64,000 nt of DNA from Rhodospirillaceae bacterium (GCA_018701215.1 JABIWH010000032.1:87636-151635), one strand, 5' to 3'; counted from the stretch's first letter, positions 27,206-36,406 are shown. The notes: a model not told the origin generated them from the sequence alone. Translations and numbers: made by a program.

Positions 27206-27240
27206 TGTCCCAGACCCTAAATAAGGGACTGGGGCATTTT
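27206..27240 (+). terminator. Intrinsic-terminator-like hairpin with no plus-strand gene upstream
   Basis: On the plus strand, CCCAG-A-CCCT, the loop AAATA, then AGGG-A-CTGGG form a stem extended by a G-U and two more pairs, with one A-A mismatch. It is followed directly by TTTT at 27237-27240. This is a good intrinsic terminator for plus-strand RNA, but no protein gene lies upstream on that strand. It may end an unannotated small RNA from about 27000-27205, or an ftsE leader that is attenuated. The minus strand shows no T-run. Confidence 0.5.
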
Positions 27241-27246
27241 CAATGC

Positions 27247-27332
27247 TGCCATGCCACCCGCGCCCCCTTGCCCGACCACCTATTAATGGTACCCTGTGGG
27301 TGATCGGGCAAGGGGGCGCGGGTGGCATGGCA
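27247..27332. repeat. Long perfect palindrome (29-bp arms) upstream of ftsE
   Basis: Arms at 27247-27275 and 27304-27332 are perfect reverse complements over 29 bases, with a 28-base spacer that itself holds ATTAAT and GGTACC. The arms are GC-rich, so the single strand would form a very stable stem. There is no T-run, and the structure ends 62 bases before the ftsE start. It lies in the roughly 400-base gap 26996-27394, which has no convincing gene. It may be a repeat-element remnant, a protein-binding site, or an RNA structure in the ftsE leader. Confidence 0.75.
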
Positions 27333-27394
27333 ATTCAACGAATGTTGAATATGTTCCATCGTTCCCAAAGTACGCTTCGGATGGTGCGCATCGG

Positions 27395-28141
27395 ATGGTT
27401 CGCTTCGAAAATGTTGGTGTCCGTTATGGCGTTGGGCCGGAGGTGCTGCGCGATATCAACCTGCATATCGCGCCCGGCAGCTTCCAGTTTCTAACTGGTG
27501 CCTCGGGGGCCGGCAAATCCTCGCTGTTGAAATTGATGTATCTGGCGCTGTTTCCGTCTCGGGGCAGAATGGAAGTTTTTGGCCAGGATTTGGCCACCGC
27601 CCACCGCCGCGATCTGCCCGCCTTGCGCCGGCGCATCGGCGTGGTCTTCCAGGATTTCCGTTTGTTGCAGAACCTAAGTGTCTTCGACAATGTCGCCCTG
27701 CCCCTGCGCCTGGCCGGCGAGGACGAGAAACGCACCCGCAACAATGTTTCCGAACTGCTTGATTGGGTCGGTCTTGGGGCCCGCCTGGAAGATAGCCCTG
27801 ACACCTTGTCGGGTGGCGAGCAGCAGCGGGTGGCCATCGCCCGGGCCGTAATCTCGAAACCCAATCTGCTGCTGGCGGATGAACCCACGGGCAATGTTGA
27901 TGACCGTATTGCCTATCGCCTGGTGCGATTATTCGAGGAATTGCATCGCTCCGGCACCGCTGTGGTCGTCGCTACCCACAACGATGCCCTGGTTCGACGG
28001 TTTTCCCACCCGGTGCTGACTTTGACCGATAGTATTCTCCATCCCAGCATCGCCCCCGCCTCCAATGGCGCATCCAACAGCGCCGGTCAGGCCAAGGCCA
28101 AGGCGGCTGAAGCTCCCGCCGTCCGGCGTAAGTCGGGTTAA
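27395..28141 (+). CDS. ftsE: Cell division ATP-binding protein FtsE
   Basis: A 248-residue ABC ATPase that, with FtsX, couples septal division to activation of peptidoglycan hydrolases. Walker A is GASGAGKSS (35-43), the Q-loop is VVFQDFRLL, the signature LSGGEQQ begins at 138, Walker B is [13 protein letters not shown], and the switch His is in VVVATHND. The start [12 protein letters not shown] is the family N-terminus. Longer in-frame readings run into the upstream palindrome and are not credible. The Ala/Lys-rich C-terminal tail is longer than in E. coli FtsE. ftsX follows after 6 bases. Confidence 0.95.
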   Translation: MVRFENVGVRYGVGPEVLRDINLHIAPGSFQFLTGASGAGKSSLLKLMYLALFPSRGRMEVFGQDLATAHRRDLPALRRRIGVVFQDFRLLQNLSVFDNVALPLRLAGEDEKRTRNNVSELLDWVGLGARLEDSPDTLSGGEQQRVAIARAVISKPNLLLADEPTGNVDDRIAYRLVRLFEELHRSGTAVVVATHNDALVRRFSHPVLTLTDSILHPSIAPASNGASNSAGQAKAKAAEAPAVRRKSG

Positions 28142-28147
28142 GCCGGG

Positions 28148-29089
28148 ATGGCGATGCCAGACTTGATACCCGATTCGGAAGGCGCCGGGCGCTTTTTGCC
28201 CTGGGTCGTGGCGGTTATGGTTTTTTTTGCCGCCCTCGCCGGCGCCGCCGCCCTGGCCCTGCACCAGGCGACTGGCACCTGGCACAACGATTTGGCCAAC
28301 ACCGTCACCGTTGAAATTCCACCGCAAAACCCAGTTGCGAATGACAAAGCCAACCACCCGACGCGGACCGAACCGGATCGGGCACACCCTGGCGCCGTGT
28401 TGGCCGCCGTGTTGGACGCCCTGCAGGCCACCGCCGGCATTACCGAAGTGCGCCCCTTGGCGGCAGCCGAGATCGCCAAGCTGTTGCAACCCTGGTTGGG
28501 CAATAGCGGCGTCGGCGGATTGCTTGGCGGTTTGCTGGGTGATTTGCCATTGCCGCAGTTAATCGATGTGCGATTATCGGACGCCAGACCGGCGGACCTG
28601 GCGTTGCTGGCCAAGCGCCTGGCCAAGATTGACCCTGGTATCCGCATTGATGACCATCAGATCTGGTTGGGCAAGCTGATCCGGTTAAGCCAGTCATTAC
28701 AATGGATGATGGCGGCCTGTCTGGCGATGATCTGCTTCGCCACCTGTTCGGTAGTGATCTTTGGCACCCGGGCCGCCTTCGCGGCGCATCTGGAAGTGGT
28801 CAAATTGCTCCATGTCATGGGTGCGCGGGACAGCTATATCGCGCGGCTGTTCCAAAGGCGGGCCTTGACCATGGGCCTGAAAGGCGGCCTGATCGGGCTG
28901 GCGGTTACCGCCGCCGCCCTGTTCGCCCTGTCGCGTCTGGCGGCGGATCTGGAGGGGCCGTTGTTTGGTGATTTGGCACTCTCGCCGACCGCCCTGCTGG
29001 CCCTGGCCACATTGCCGCTGCTGGCGGCGGGTTTGACGGCCCTGACGGCGCGTCGCACCGTGCTGTACGAATTGTCGCGGCTGCCATGA
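28148..29089 (+). CDS. ftsX: Cell division protein FtsX
   Basis: A 313-residue ABC permease partner of FtsE with four transmembrane helices: one near the N-terminus (about 19-40) and three in the last third. A periplasmic domain after TM1 is expected to recruit hydrolase activators. The segment VVKLLHVMGARDSYIARLFQRR is the characteristic FtsX cytoplasmic loop that contacts FtsE. It is unusually rich in Ala and Leu but full length. Its stop overlaps the ydcF-like start by 4 bases. Confidence 0.93.
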   Translation: MAMPDLIPDSEGAGRFLPWVVAVMVFFAALAGAAALALHQATGTWHNDLANTVTVEIPPQNPVANDKANHPTRTEPDRAHPGAVLAAVLDALQATAGITEVRPLAAAEIAKLLQPWLGNSGVGGLLGGLLGDLPLPQLIDVRLSDARPADLALLAKRLAKIDPGIRIDDHQIWLGKLIRLSQSLQWMMAACLAMICFATCSVVIFGTRAAFAAHLEVVKLLHVMGARDSYIARLFQRRALTMGLKGGLIGLAVTAAALFALSRLAADLEGPLFGDLALSPTALLALATLPLLAAGLTALTARRTVLYELSRLP

Positions 29090-29697
29090 GCCAGTTGCTG
29101 CGAAGCGTGCTGTTGAGCTTGACCGCCATGGTGCTGCTGTGGGTGGGCGGGTTTCTTTTGTTCGCCGCGGAGCTGCCCCGGCAACTACCATCCGGAGCCC
29201 AACCCGCGGCGCGGACTGGTGTTAATGACGCCATCGTGGTGCTGACCGGTGGACGGGGGCGGTTGCAGGTAGGCCTGCAACTGCTTGCCGCTGGCAAGGG
29301 CACGAAATTGTTGATCTCGGGCGTGCAGACCGGCGTCTCGGCGGCGGAACTGCAGACCAATCAGACCGGCGCCCAGACCCTGTTCAGCTGTTGCGTTGAT
29401 TTGGGTTATCAGGCGCGTGATACCTGGGGCAATGCGATCGAGGCGGCGTTGTGGATGGAGCGGAATGGGTATCAAAGCCTGCATCTTGTGACCGCCTCCT
29501 ACCATATGCCGCGCAGTCTATTGCTGTTCCAACAGGCCATGCCGAAGATCACCTTGCACGCCAACCCGGTGTTTTCAAAGCATGTTAAACTGGCGGACTG
29601 GTGGCTGTTCCCCGGCACCATGAAACTGTTGGCCATGGAATACAGCAAATATTTGATCTCTCTGCTCAGGGTCCGCCTGACCGGTCCGGCGGGGTAG
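29086..29697 (+). CDS. YdcF family (DUF218) membrane protein
   Basis: A 203-residue protein with one N-terminal transmembrane helix and a DUF218 domain. Family landmarks are NDAIVVLTGGRGRLQVGLQL, KLLISGVQTGV, the TWGNAIEAALWM helix and LVTASYHMPRSLLLF. Members such as SanA, ElyC and YdcF are tied to envelope integrity; the chemistry is unclear. It starts inside the ftsX stop (ATGA) and precedes the acyltransferase by 9 bases, so all four genes form one envelope operon. Confidence 0.9.
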   Translation: MSQLLRSVLLSLTAMVLLWVGGFLLFAAELPRQLPSGAQPAARTGVNDAIVVLTGGRGRLQVGLQLLAAGKGTKLLISGVQTGVSAAELQTNQTGAQTLFSCCVDLGYQARDTWGNAIEAALWMERNGYQSLHLVTASYHMPRSLLLFQQAMPKITLHANPVFSKHVKLADWWLFPGTMKLLAMEYSKYLISLLRVRLTGPAG

Positions 29698-29706
29698 GGA
29701 AAAATT

Positions 29707-30435
29707 ATGCGGTCGGTTCGATCCAATCTATTCAATATTCTGTTCTACGCCTGGACCACGGCAATGGTGCTGATTTTTGCGCCGGGCCTGCTGCTGCCCT
29801 ATCAGGTGACGGTCTGGGGTCAGCGCCGTTGGGCCAGGGGCGTTAATCTGCTGCTGCGTTGGAGCGCCGGTATCAAGGTGGAGATCCGGGGTTTGCAAAA
29901 CCGCCCCCGTGGCGGCGCCATTATCGCCTCCAAGCACCAGTCCGCCTGGGATACCTTGATCTGGCACGTTATCCTGGATGACCCGGCCATGGTCATGAAA
30001 AAGGAACTGCTGTCCATTCCCATCTATGGCTGGATGTGCCGCAAGACCCGAATGATCGCCGTTGACCGCAAGGCGGGCGCAAAAGCCCTGCGGGCAATGT
30101 TGGCGGATGCGAAAGCAGCCACCGAGATCGGCCGCGCCATCGTAATTTTCCCCCAGGGCACGCGCACGGCGCCCGGTGTCAGCACCGCCGATATGCCCTA
30201 TCAGCCCGGCGTCTCGGCGTTGTATCGGGGGTTGGATGTCCCGGTGGTGCCCGTGGCGCTGAATTCCGGACTGTTCTGGCCCCGGCGGCAGTTGCTACGC
30301 CAGTCCGGCACCATCGTGTTGCAGTTTCTGGAACCAATTCCGTCGGGCCTGCCACGTAAGGAATTCGATTTACTGTTGCAGGAACGGTTAGAGACCGCGA
30401 ATTTAGCCCTTGAAGCAGAGGCCGCTATCAAATAA
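29707..30435 (+). CDS. plsC: 1-acyl-sn-glycerol-3-phosphate acyltransferase
   Basis: A 242-residue membrane acyltransferase that adds the second acyl chain to lysophosphatidate to make phosphatidate. The catalytic HX4D motif is H77-Q-S-A-W-D82, and the glycerol-phosphate site FPQGTR is at 148-153. A hydrophobic N-terminal segment anchors it to the inner membrane. The ATG is preceded by AGGGA. It is the last gene of the ftsE-ftsX-ydcF-plsC operon, an arrangement I have seen in related alphaproteobacteria. Confidence 0.93.
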   Translation: MRSVRSNLFNILFYAWTTAMVLIFAPGLLLPYQVTVWGQRRWARGVNLLLRWSAGIKVEIRGLQNRPRGGAIIASKHQSAWDTLIWHVILDDPAMVMKKELLSIPIYGWMCRKTRMIAVDRKAGAKALRAMLADAKAATEIGRAIVIFPQGTRTAPGVSTADMPYQPGVSALYRGLDVPVVPVALNSGLFWPRRQLLRQSGTIVLQFLEPIPSGLPRKEFDLLLQERLETANLALEAEAAIK

Positions 30436-30519
30436 AGGACTCCCTTTCACGGGTCATATTTTGTATAGTACATAACAAGAACGCTTATTGCTGATCGAGG
30501 CCCTGGCCAAGAGGTTCGA

Positions 30520-32871
30520 ATGCCAACCGTCGCACCAATATCCCAGCAAATCTGGGACATGAAATACCGCCTCAAGGGCGGTGACGGCCAGTGGGTGGAC
30601 GACACCATCGAGGATAGCTGGGCCAGGGTCGCGGGCGCCCTGGCGGCGGCGGAAAAGCAACCCGAGCAATGGAATGGTCCATTTTTCGAGGCCCTGGACG
30701 ATTTCAAGTTTCTACCGGCGGGGCGCATCCTGGCGGGCGCCGGTGCCGTGCGCAACGTTACCCTGTTCAATTGTTTCGTTATGGGAACGATACCGGATGA
30801 TATGTCCGGAATCTTCGAAAATCTGCGCGAAGCCGCCCTGACCATGCAACAGGGCGGGGGCATCGGCTATGATTTCTCCACCCTGCGGCCCAACGGTGCG
30901 CCGGTCCAGGGCGTGGGCGCGGACGCTTCCGGGCCGTTGACGTTCATGGATGTCTGGGACGCCATGTGCCGCACCATTATGTCGGCGGGCCACCGCCGGG
31001 GCGCCATGATGGCGACCCTGCGCTGTGATCATCCCGATATAAAGGCCTTTATTGCGGCTAAACAAGATCCCGGCCGCCTGCGCATGTTCAATTTATCAGT
31101 CCTGGTAACTGATGATTTCATGGCCGCGGTGAAGGAAAACGGTCCTTGGCAACTAACCTTCGGCGGACGCAACTACGATACCGTCGAAGCACGGGAATTA
31201 TGGGACTGCATCATGCGGGCCACCTATGCCTACGCCGAGCCCGGCGTGATTTTCATCGACCGCATCAACAAGCGCAATAATTTAGCGTATTGTGAACAAA
31301 TATATTCAACCAATCCTTGCGGTGAACAGCCGCTGCCTCCCTATGGCGCCTGTTTGCTGGGCTCGGTCAATCTGGCCCGTCTGGTAGAAGACCCCTTTGG
31401 CTCTGATGCGGCACTGGACATGGATGCTTTGCGCCGTCTGGTGCGGGTCGCGGTCCGCATGCTGGATAATGCCATCGACGTCTCCAAGTTCCCCCTGCCG
31501 GAGCAGGCGGCGGAGGCGCGGGCCAAGCGGCGCATTGGTCTTGGCGTTACCGGGCTGGCGGACGCTTTGATTTTTTGCAAGCTGCGTTACGGCTCGGCCC
31601 AGGCAGTGGCGTTGACCGAAACCTGGCTAGCCGAGTTGCGCCGGGCGGCCTATTTGGCCAGTGTGGAACTGGCCCGTGAAAAAGGCGCCTTTCCCCTGTT
31701 CGAGGCGGCGGCCTATCTGGCCGGCGATAGCGTCATGGAACTGGATGATGAGGTGCGCGCGGCGATCGCCGAACATGGCATCCGCAACGCGCTTTTAACC
31801 TCCATCGCACCGACCGGAACCATTTCCATTTTCGCCGATAATATCTCTTCTGGCTTGGAGCCGGTGTTCGCCTTCACCTACCGCCGCCATGTCACCATGC
31901 CCGACGGCGGCAGGCGGGAGGAAACCGTCTCCGATTATGCCTATCGCCAATTCCGGGCCCAGTTTGGCGAGGCGGCGCAACTGCCCGATTACTTTGTCAC
32001 CGCCACTGCCCTGGCGCCGTCCGATCACGTGGCCATGCAGGCGGCGGTGCAGAAATATGTCGACGCCTCGATCTCGAAGACCATCAATTTGCCCGAGGAT
32101 ATTTCGTTCGAGGCCTTCAAGGACGTTTACATGCAGGCCTATGATCAGGGCTGCAAGGGCTGCACCACTTATAGGCCAAACGAGGTTACCGGCGCGGTGT
32201 TGGAGGCGGGCGAAACGGCCAAGCCAGTGCTGCCGGTGGAACCGGAACTTCCCCTGGTGCAGCCAGAGGCCAAACCGCGGGACGAACTGGACGCGGGCGG
32301 CGTGGTTTATATGACCCAGCCCCTGGACCGCCCCGGCGCCCTGCCTGGCCAGACCTACAAGATCAACTGGCCGGAAAGCGATCACAGCATCTATATTACC
32401 GTCAACGACATCATCCAGGATGGCCGCCGCCGCCCATTCGAAGTCTTCATCAACTCCAAGAATGTCGATCATTTCGCCTGGACCGTGGCTCTGACCCGGA
32501 TGATCTCGGCCGTCTTCCGCCGGGGCGGCGATGTCTCTTTCGTGGTCGACGAGTTGAAGGCGGTGTTTGACCCGCGCGGCGGCTATTGGGTCGAGGGCCG
32601 CTATATTCCATCCTTGCTGGCCGCCATTGGTGAAATAATCGAACGGCACATGATCGCCATTGGCTTCATCGCCAATCCCAATGTCAGCCCGGATACCGAG
32701 GAAGCCTTGATCGCCCTGCCGGCGGGAGGGCAAGCGCAAGGTGGCGGCAGTGATGCCGGCGGCGATGACACGCCCCGCCTGCGCGGCTGCCCGAAATGCG
32801 GTACACCGGGCCTAATCCGCCAGGAAGGCTGCGAAACCTGCGTCTCCTGTGGCTATTCCAAATGCGGCTAG
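30520..32871 (+). CDS. nrdJ: Adenosylcobalamin-dependent ribonucleotide reductase (class II)
   Basis: A 783-residue class II reductase that makes deoxyribonucleotides with a B12-derived radical, independent of oxygen. The radical-site finger loop NPCGEQ places the cysteine at C267. The N-terminal redox Cys is in NVTLFNCFVMG. A C-terminal tail with two CXXC pairs (CPKC and CVSC, plus a final KCG) probably re-reduces the active site. An ATP-cone was not recognised at the N-terminus. The late domain around DGRRRPFEVFINSKN is the NrdJ-specific region. It stands alone. Cobalamin-riboswitch elements were not recognised in the 84-base upstream gap. Confidence 0.95.
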   Translation: MPTVAPISQQIWDMKYRLKGGDGQWVDDTIEDSWARVAGALAAAEKQPEQWNGPFFEALDDFKFLPAGRILAGAGAVRNVTLFNCFVMGTIPDDMSGIFENLREAALTMQQGGGIGYDFSTLRPNGAPVQGVGADASGPLTFMDVWDAMCRTIMSAGHRRGAMMATLRCDHPDIKAFIAAKQDPGRLRMFNLSVLVTDDFMAAVKENGPWQLTFGGRNYDTVEARELWDCIMRATYAYAEPGVIFIDRINKRNNLAYCEQIYSTNPCGEQPLPPYGACLLGSVNLARLVEDPFGSDAALDMDALRRLVRVAVRMLDNAIDVSKFPLPEQAAEARAKRRIGLGVTGLADALIFCKLRYGSAQAVALTETWLAELRRAAYLASVELAREKGAFPLFEAAAYLAGDSVMELDDEVRAAIAEHGIRNALLTSIAPTGTISIFADNISSGLEPVFAFTYRRHVTMPDGGRREETVSDYAYRQFRAQFGEAAQLPDYFVTATALAPSDHVAMQAAVQKYVDASISKTINLPEDISFEAFKDVYMQAYDQGCKGCTTYRPNEVTGAVLEAGETAKPVLPVEPELPLVQPEAKPRDELDAGGVVYMTQPLDRPGALPGQTYKINWPESDHSIYITVNDIIQDGRRRPFEVFINSKNVDHFAWTVALTRMISAVFRRGGDVSFVVDELKAVFDPRGGYWVEGRYIPSLLAAIGEIIERHMIAIGFIANPNVSPDTEEALIALPAGGQAQGGGSDAGGDDTPRLRGCPKCGTPGLIRQEGCETCVSCGYSKCG

Positions 32872-32934
32872 CGCGGTTGCGGGCAATTGATGATCGTCTC
32901 CGCTGGTGATATCGAAGGCGTGAACAAACATTTT

Positions 32935-32960
32935 TTGGGAGCTGCATTCCGCGCTCCCAA
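32935..32960. other. Hairpin after nrdJ
   Basis: Arms TTGGGAGC and GCTCCCAA (8 bp, perfect) with a 10-base loop, preceded by a run of six T on the plus strand. Because the T-run precedes rather than follows the stem, it does not fit a textbook intrinsic terminator in either direction. It lies in the 118-base gap between nrdJ and the SDR gene, which holds nothing else. Confidence 0.4.
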
Positions 32961-32989
32961 GCCTCAACAGCAGCAATGGAGTGGCGGGC

Positions 32990-33721
32990 ATGAGTGCTAG
33001 TTTTGATTTTTCCGGAAAATCGGTTTTGGTCACGGGCGGCTCCAGCGGTATTGGCCTGTCAATCGCCCGAGGCTTTCGCGATGCCGGCGCCCAGGTGAGC
33101 ATCACCGGCACCAGGGAAGGTATCGGCGATTACCCGGATGATCTATCCAGCTTTACCTATCATCAGGTCAACATGCTGGACGTGCCGGCGGTGGAAGCCT
33201 TGGCGGATGGTTGCAAACAGCTGGACGTATTGGTTAACAATGCCGGCACAACGTTTCGGGGCGATGCGGCCCTCGAGCCAGAGAATTTCGAGGCGACCAT
33301 CGACATCAACCTGAATTCGGTCTATCGCCTCTCGCACCGTTTGCAACCAGTGCTGAAGGCCTCGGGCGGCTCAATCATCAACATCGCCTCCATGACCTCG
33401 TATTTCGGCTCGCCGCGGGGGCCGGGCTATGGCGCCTCGAAATCGGCGATCCTGCAAATGACCATGAGCCTGGGCGCCCGGTGGGCCGCCGATGGCGTCC
33501 GCGTCAATGCCATCGCGCCGGGCTGGATTTCCACCAAGCTGACGGCACCGATCCAGGACATGTCGGAAATCGCCGACCCGATCCTGCAACGCACGCCGAT
33601 GGGCCGCTGGGGCGAACCCGACGAGATGATCGGCACCGCCTTGTTCCTGGCCTCCTCCGATGCCGCCGGATTTATTACCGGCGTCACCATCCCCGTCGAT
33701 GGCGGCTACTGCACCCTGTAG
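32990..33721 (+). CDS. SDR family NAD(P)-dependent oxidoreductase
   Basis: A 243-residue classical short-chain dehydrogenase/reductase. The cofactor motif TGGSSGIG is at 15-22, the NNAG motif is in LDVLVNNAGTTF, and the catalytic Ser and YXXXK are in NIASMTSY and GYGASKSA. The start ATG 32990 has GGAG about 10 bases upstream; a GTG 9 bases earlier is possible. The C-terminus ITGVTIPVDGGYCTL is the standard ending. The substrate is unknown. The next gene, a serine hydrolase, starts 25 bases later and is likely co-transcribed. Confidence 0.92.
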   Translation: MSASFDFSGKSVLVTGGSSGIGLSIARGFRDAGAQVSITGTREGIGDYPDDLSSFTYHQVNMLDVPAVEALADGCKQLDVLVNNAGTTFRGDAALEPENFEATIDINLNSVYRLSHRLQPVLKASGGSIINIASMTSYFGSPRGPGYGASKSAILQMTMSLGARWAADGVRVNAIAPGWISTKLTAPIQDMSEIADPILQRTPMGRWGEPDEMIGTALFLASSDAAGFITGVTIPVDGGYCTL

Positions 33722-33746
33722 AAGGCCCCATTGAAGGAACCTGCAA

Positions 33747-34967
33747 ATGCTCGTTACCGCCAAACCTGAAGATGTCGGCCTGTCCGGCGAACGCCTGGAC
33801 CGCATCGCGACCTGGATCGACGGCTATATTGATGCCGGCAAGCTGCCCGGCGCCCTGGTACTGGTCGCCCGCCGTGGCCAGGTGGCCTATTGCCTGACGC
33901 GGGGCCTGCGGGACCGTGAAGCCGGCTTGGCGGTGGAGGAAGATACGATTTTTCGCTTCTACTCCATGACCAAACCCATAACCTCCGTCGGCATTATGAT
34001 GCTGTACGAGCAAGGGCTGTTTCAGCTCGACGACCCCATTGCGCGCTATCTGCCGGAATTTGCCGAGATGCAGGTCTATGTCTCGGGCGAGGGTGCCGAC
34101 GCGGTGATGCAGCCGGCCCGGCAACAAATCACCTTTCGCCATCTGCTGACCCATACCGCCGGCCTGACCTATGGCAACAGGGGACAAACGCCGGTCGAAG
34201 CGGCCTATCGCGCCAACGGCGTCAATTTCGCCAACCGCCAGGGCGACCTGGCGGAGACCGCCCGCAAACTGGCCGATCAACCGCTGCTCTGCCATCCGGG
34301 TACTGAATGGAATTATTCCGTCAGTACGGATCTGCTGGGCCGCCTCACGGAGGTGATTTCCGGCCAGCCGCTGGATCAATATTTTCAACAGCACATTCTG
34401 GGGCCCCTGGGCATGGTGGACACTTCGTTCGCCATCGCGCCGAACAAGCAAGACCGTTTCGCCGCCAACTACGAGCACACGGATGGTAACGGCTTGGCGC
34501 TGGCCGATAGCCCCCACGACAGCGTCTACCGCAACGTGACGCTGTTTTCGGGCGGCGGCGGCCTGACATCGACGGCAGGCGACTATCACCGCTTTACCCA
34601 GATGCTGCGGGGCAAAGGCGAGCTTGATGGCGTGCGTCTGCTGGGCCGCAAGACCGTGGAGTACATGACCGAGAACCACCTGCCGGATAATGGCGATCTG
34701 ACCTCCATGGGTCAGCCGGTGCATTCGGAAACATCCTATGACGGCATTGGTTTCGGCCTGGGCTTTTCCGTCATGCTGGACCCGGCCAAGGCGCAGGTCA
34801 TCGGCTCGCCTGGCGAACACGCCTGGGGCGGAGCGGCCAGCACCGCCTTCTGGATCGATCCGGAAGAGGACATGAGCGTGATCTTCCTGACCCAGTTGAT
34901 GCCCTCGTCTACCTATCCCCTGCGCCGGGAACTGCGGGTCCTGACCTATCAGGCCCTGATCGAATAG
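33747..34967 (+). CDS. Serine hydrolase, class C beta-lactamase/EstB-like
   Basis: A 406-residue serine hydrolase of the beta-lactamase superfamily (COG1680). The SXXK nucleophile motif is S73-M-T-K76 in FYSMTKPITS. The Tyr motif is in WNYSVSTDLLGRL, and the late glycine-rich strand is GEHAWGGAASTAFW, equivalent to KTG. There is no signal peptide, so this is a cytosolic esterase/hydrolase rather than an antibiotic-resistance lactamase. It follows the SDR gene closely. Its stop is 7 bases from the convergent amidase stop. Confidence 0.9.
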   Translation: MLVTAKPEDVGLSGERLDRIATWIDGYIDAGKLPGALVLVARRGQVAYCLTRGLRDREAGLAVEEDTIFRFYSMTKPITSVGIMMLYEQGLFQLDDPIARYLPEFAEMQVYVSGEGADAVMQPARQQITFRHLLTHTAGLTYGNRGQTPVEAAYRANGVNFANRQGDLAETARKLADQPLLCHPGTEWNYSVSTDLLGRLTEVISGQPLDQYFQQHILGPLGMVDTSFAIAPNKQDRFAANYEHTDGNGLALADSPHDSVYRNVTLFSGGGGLTSTAGDYHRFTQMLRGKGELDGVRLLGRKTVEYMTENHLPDNGDLTSMGQPVHSETSYDGIGFGLGFSVMLDPAKAQVIGSPGEHAWGGAASTAFWIDPEEDMSVIFLTQLMPSSTYPLRRELRVLTYQALIE

Positions 34968-34974
34968 CGTGCCG

Positions 34975-36378
34975 TTACCAACCGGGCGGATGCATCCGGT
35001 GCCACTCCGTAGCGCTTTCATAGGCGGCGCCCGCCTGCACCAGCAAAGGCTCGGCCAAGGGATGGCCAACGAATTGCAGTGATAGCGGCAGGCCTTGTTC
35101 GGACAGACCGCAAGGTAGTGAAATAGTCGGCAGACCGGCATAATCCATGGGCACGGTAAAGCGGGTTTGCCAGGGATCGCGCTCGGGAATAGGTCCGTAC
35201 GAGATCTCGGGCGTGACCGGATAAGCCGCACGCGCCGTGGAGGGGCAGGCGAGCAGGTCGATGTCCCGCATGGTCTGACGCATCGCGCCTACACAAGCGG
35301 CGCGCAAATTGTTTGCCTGAGCGTAATCGGCGGCGGAAAACGCATTGCCCCGGGCCAGCCATTCGCGAAACCAGGGGCCATATTCGGCGGCCCGGGCGGG
35401 ATAGGTCGCGCGATGGGCATCGGCGGCCTCGGCCGTGCATAAGACGCCCCATGCCGCTAGGTAATCCCGCAATCGCGCCGGCATCGAAACTTCAACGATC
35501 TCGGCTCCCAATCCAGCCATGACCTCAACGGCCGCCGCGATGGCGGCGGCAAAACCCGGCGCTATGTCTTCGCTGGCATAGCGTTCATCCCAGCCGATGC
35601 GCAGACCCTTCACGCCCGCTTCCAGGCCGGCCAGCATATCGGGCACCGGGGCGACCAAAGTGGTGGGATCGTCGGGGTCCAGCCCGGAAATTGCCTGCAT
35701 GACGATGCCGGCGTCCGCGCTGCTGCGCGTCAGGGGACCCACGTGATCGAGGGATTGCGCCAGATCCAGCACCCCATGGCGGCTAACCCGGCCCCAGGTC
35801 GGTTTCAACCCGACAGTGCCACAGGCAGCAGCCGGATGGCGGATCGAACCGCCCGTATCGCTGCCCAGGGTAGCGAAGGCCAGGCCGGCCGCCGTCGCCG
35901 CACCCGAGCCCGATGACGAAGCGCCGGACCAGTGGCTCTCTTTCCAAGGATTTTCCGGCACATCAAAGGCCGGGTTGTAGCCGGCCATGGCCCCTTCGGT
36001 CAGGTTAAGCTTGCCCAGCAGCACCGCGCCCGCGTCGCGAAACCGCCGCACCACCGTGGCATCGAAATCGGGCACATGATCCGCCAATACGGCGCAGCCG
36101 CCCATGGTGCGGACGCCCTTGGTGTAACAAAGGTCCTTCACCGCGATGGGAATGCCATGCAGCGGGCCCAGATAGCGTCCCGCCGCAATCTCCACCTCCG
36201 CCGTCCGGGCCTCGGCCAAGGCGCTCTCGGCCATAACCGTGGCATAGGATTTCAACCGCCCATCCAGCGCCTCGATGCGCGCCAGCAACGCCTCGGTCAA
36301 TGTCAGCGGTGAAAGATCGCCGGATCGAATTTGGCTGGAAAGTTCCAGGATGGTTTGGTAGTGCAACGCGTCAGTCAT
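34975..36378 (-). CDS. Amidase signature family enzyme
   Basis: A 467-residue amidase with the Ser-cisSer-Lys triad intact. The Lys is K81 in IPIAVKDLCYTKG, the cis-Ser is S154 in SGASSSGSGAAT, and the nucleophile is S178 in GSDTGGSIRHPAA. The spacing equals that of GatA. It is not part of a gatCAB set, so it is an accessory amidase with unknown substrate. I used ATG 36376-36378 (MTDALHYQ), which has AGGAG upstream; the TTG two codons earlier is less likely. The cyclase gene ends 28 bases upstream on the same strand, so the two may share a transcript. Confidence 0.92.
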   Translation of the reverse strand: MTDALHYQTILELSSQIRSGDLSPLTLTEALLARIEALDGRLKSYATVMAESALAEARTAEVEIAAGRYLGPLHGIPIAVKDLCYTKGVRTMGGCAVLADHVPDFDATVVRRFRDAGAVLLGKLNLTEGAMAGYNPAFDVPENPWKESHWSGASSSGSGAATAAGLAFATLGSDTGGSIRHPAAACGTVGLKPTWGRVSRHGVLDLAQSLDHVGPLTRSSADAGIVMQAISGLDPDDPTTLVAPVPDMLAGLEAGVKGLRIGWDERYASEDIAPGFAAAIAAAVEVMAGLGAEIVEVSMPARLRDYLAAWGVLCTAEAADAHRATYPARAAEYGPWFREWLARGNAFSAADYAQANNLRAACVGAMRQTMRDIDLLACPSTARAAYPVTPEISYGPIPERDPWQTRFTVPMDYAGLPTISLPCGLSEQGLPLSLQFVGHPLAEPLLVQAGAAYESATEWHRMHPPGW

Positions 36379-36406
36379 CTTCAAACTCCTACAGCTGAGG
36401 CTGGGG

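Noticed and set aside
27247..27332. Palindrome considered as an intrinsic terminator
   Set aside because: No T-run follows on either strand; it is listed as a repeat instead.
31795..32739. Minus-strand frame of 314 codons opposite nrdJ
   Set aside because: Antisense shadow in GC-rich coding DNA; Gly/Arg/His-rich with no domain.
33747..34967. Serine hydrolase considered as an antibiotic-resistance class C beta-lactamase
   Set aside because: No signal peptide, and the late motif reads GGAAST rather than KTG; it fits the general esterase group better.
33684..35231. Minus-strand open frame of 515 codons opposite the serine hydrolase
   Set aside because: It lacks recognisable domains and lies exactly antisense to a gene with intact SXXK and family motifs.
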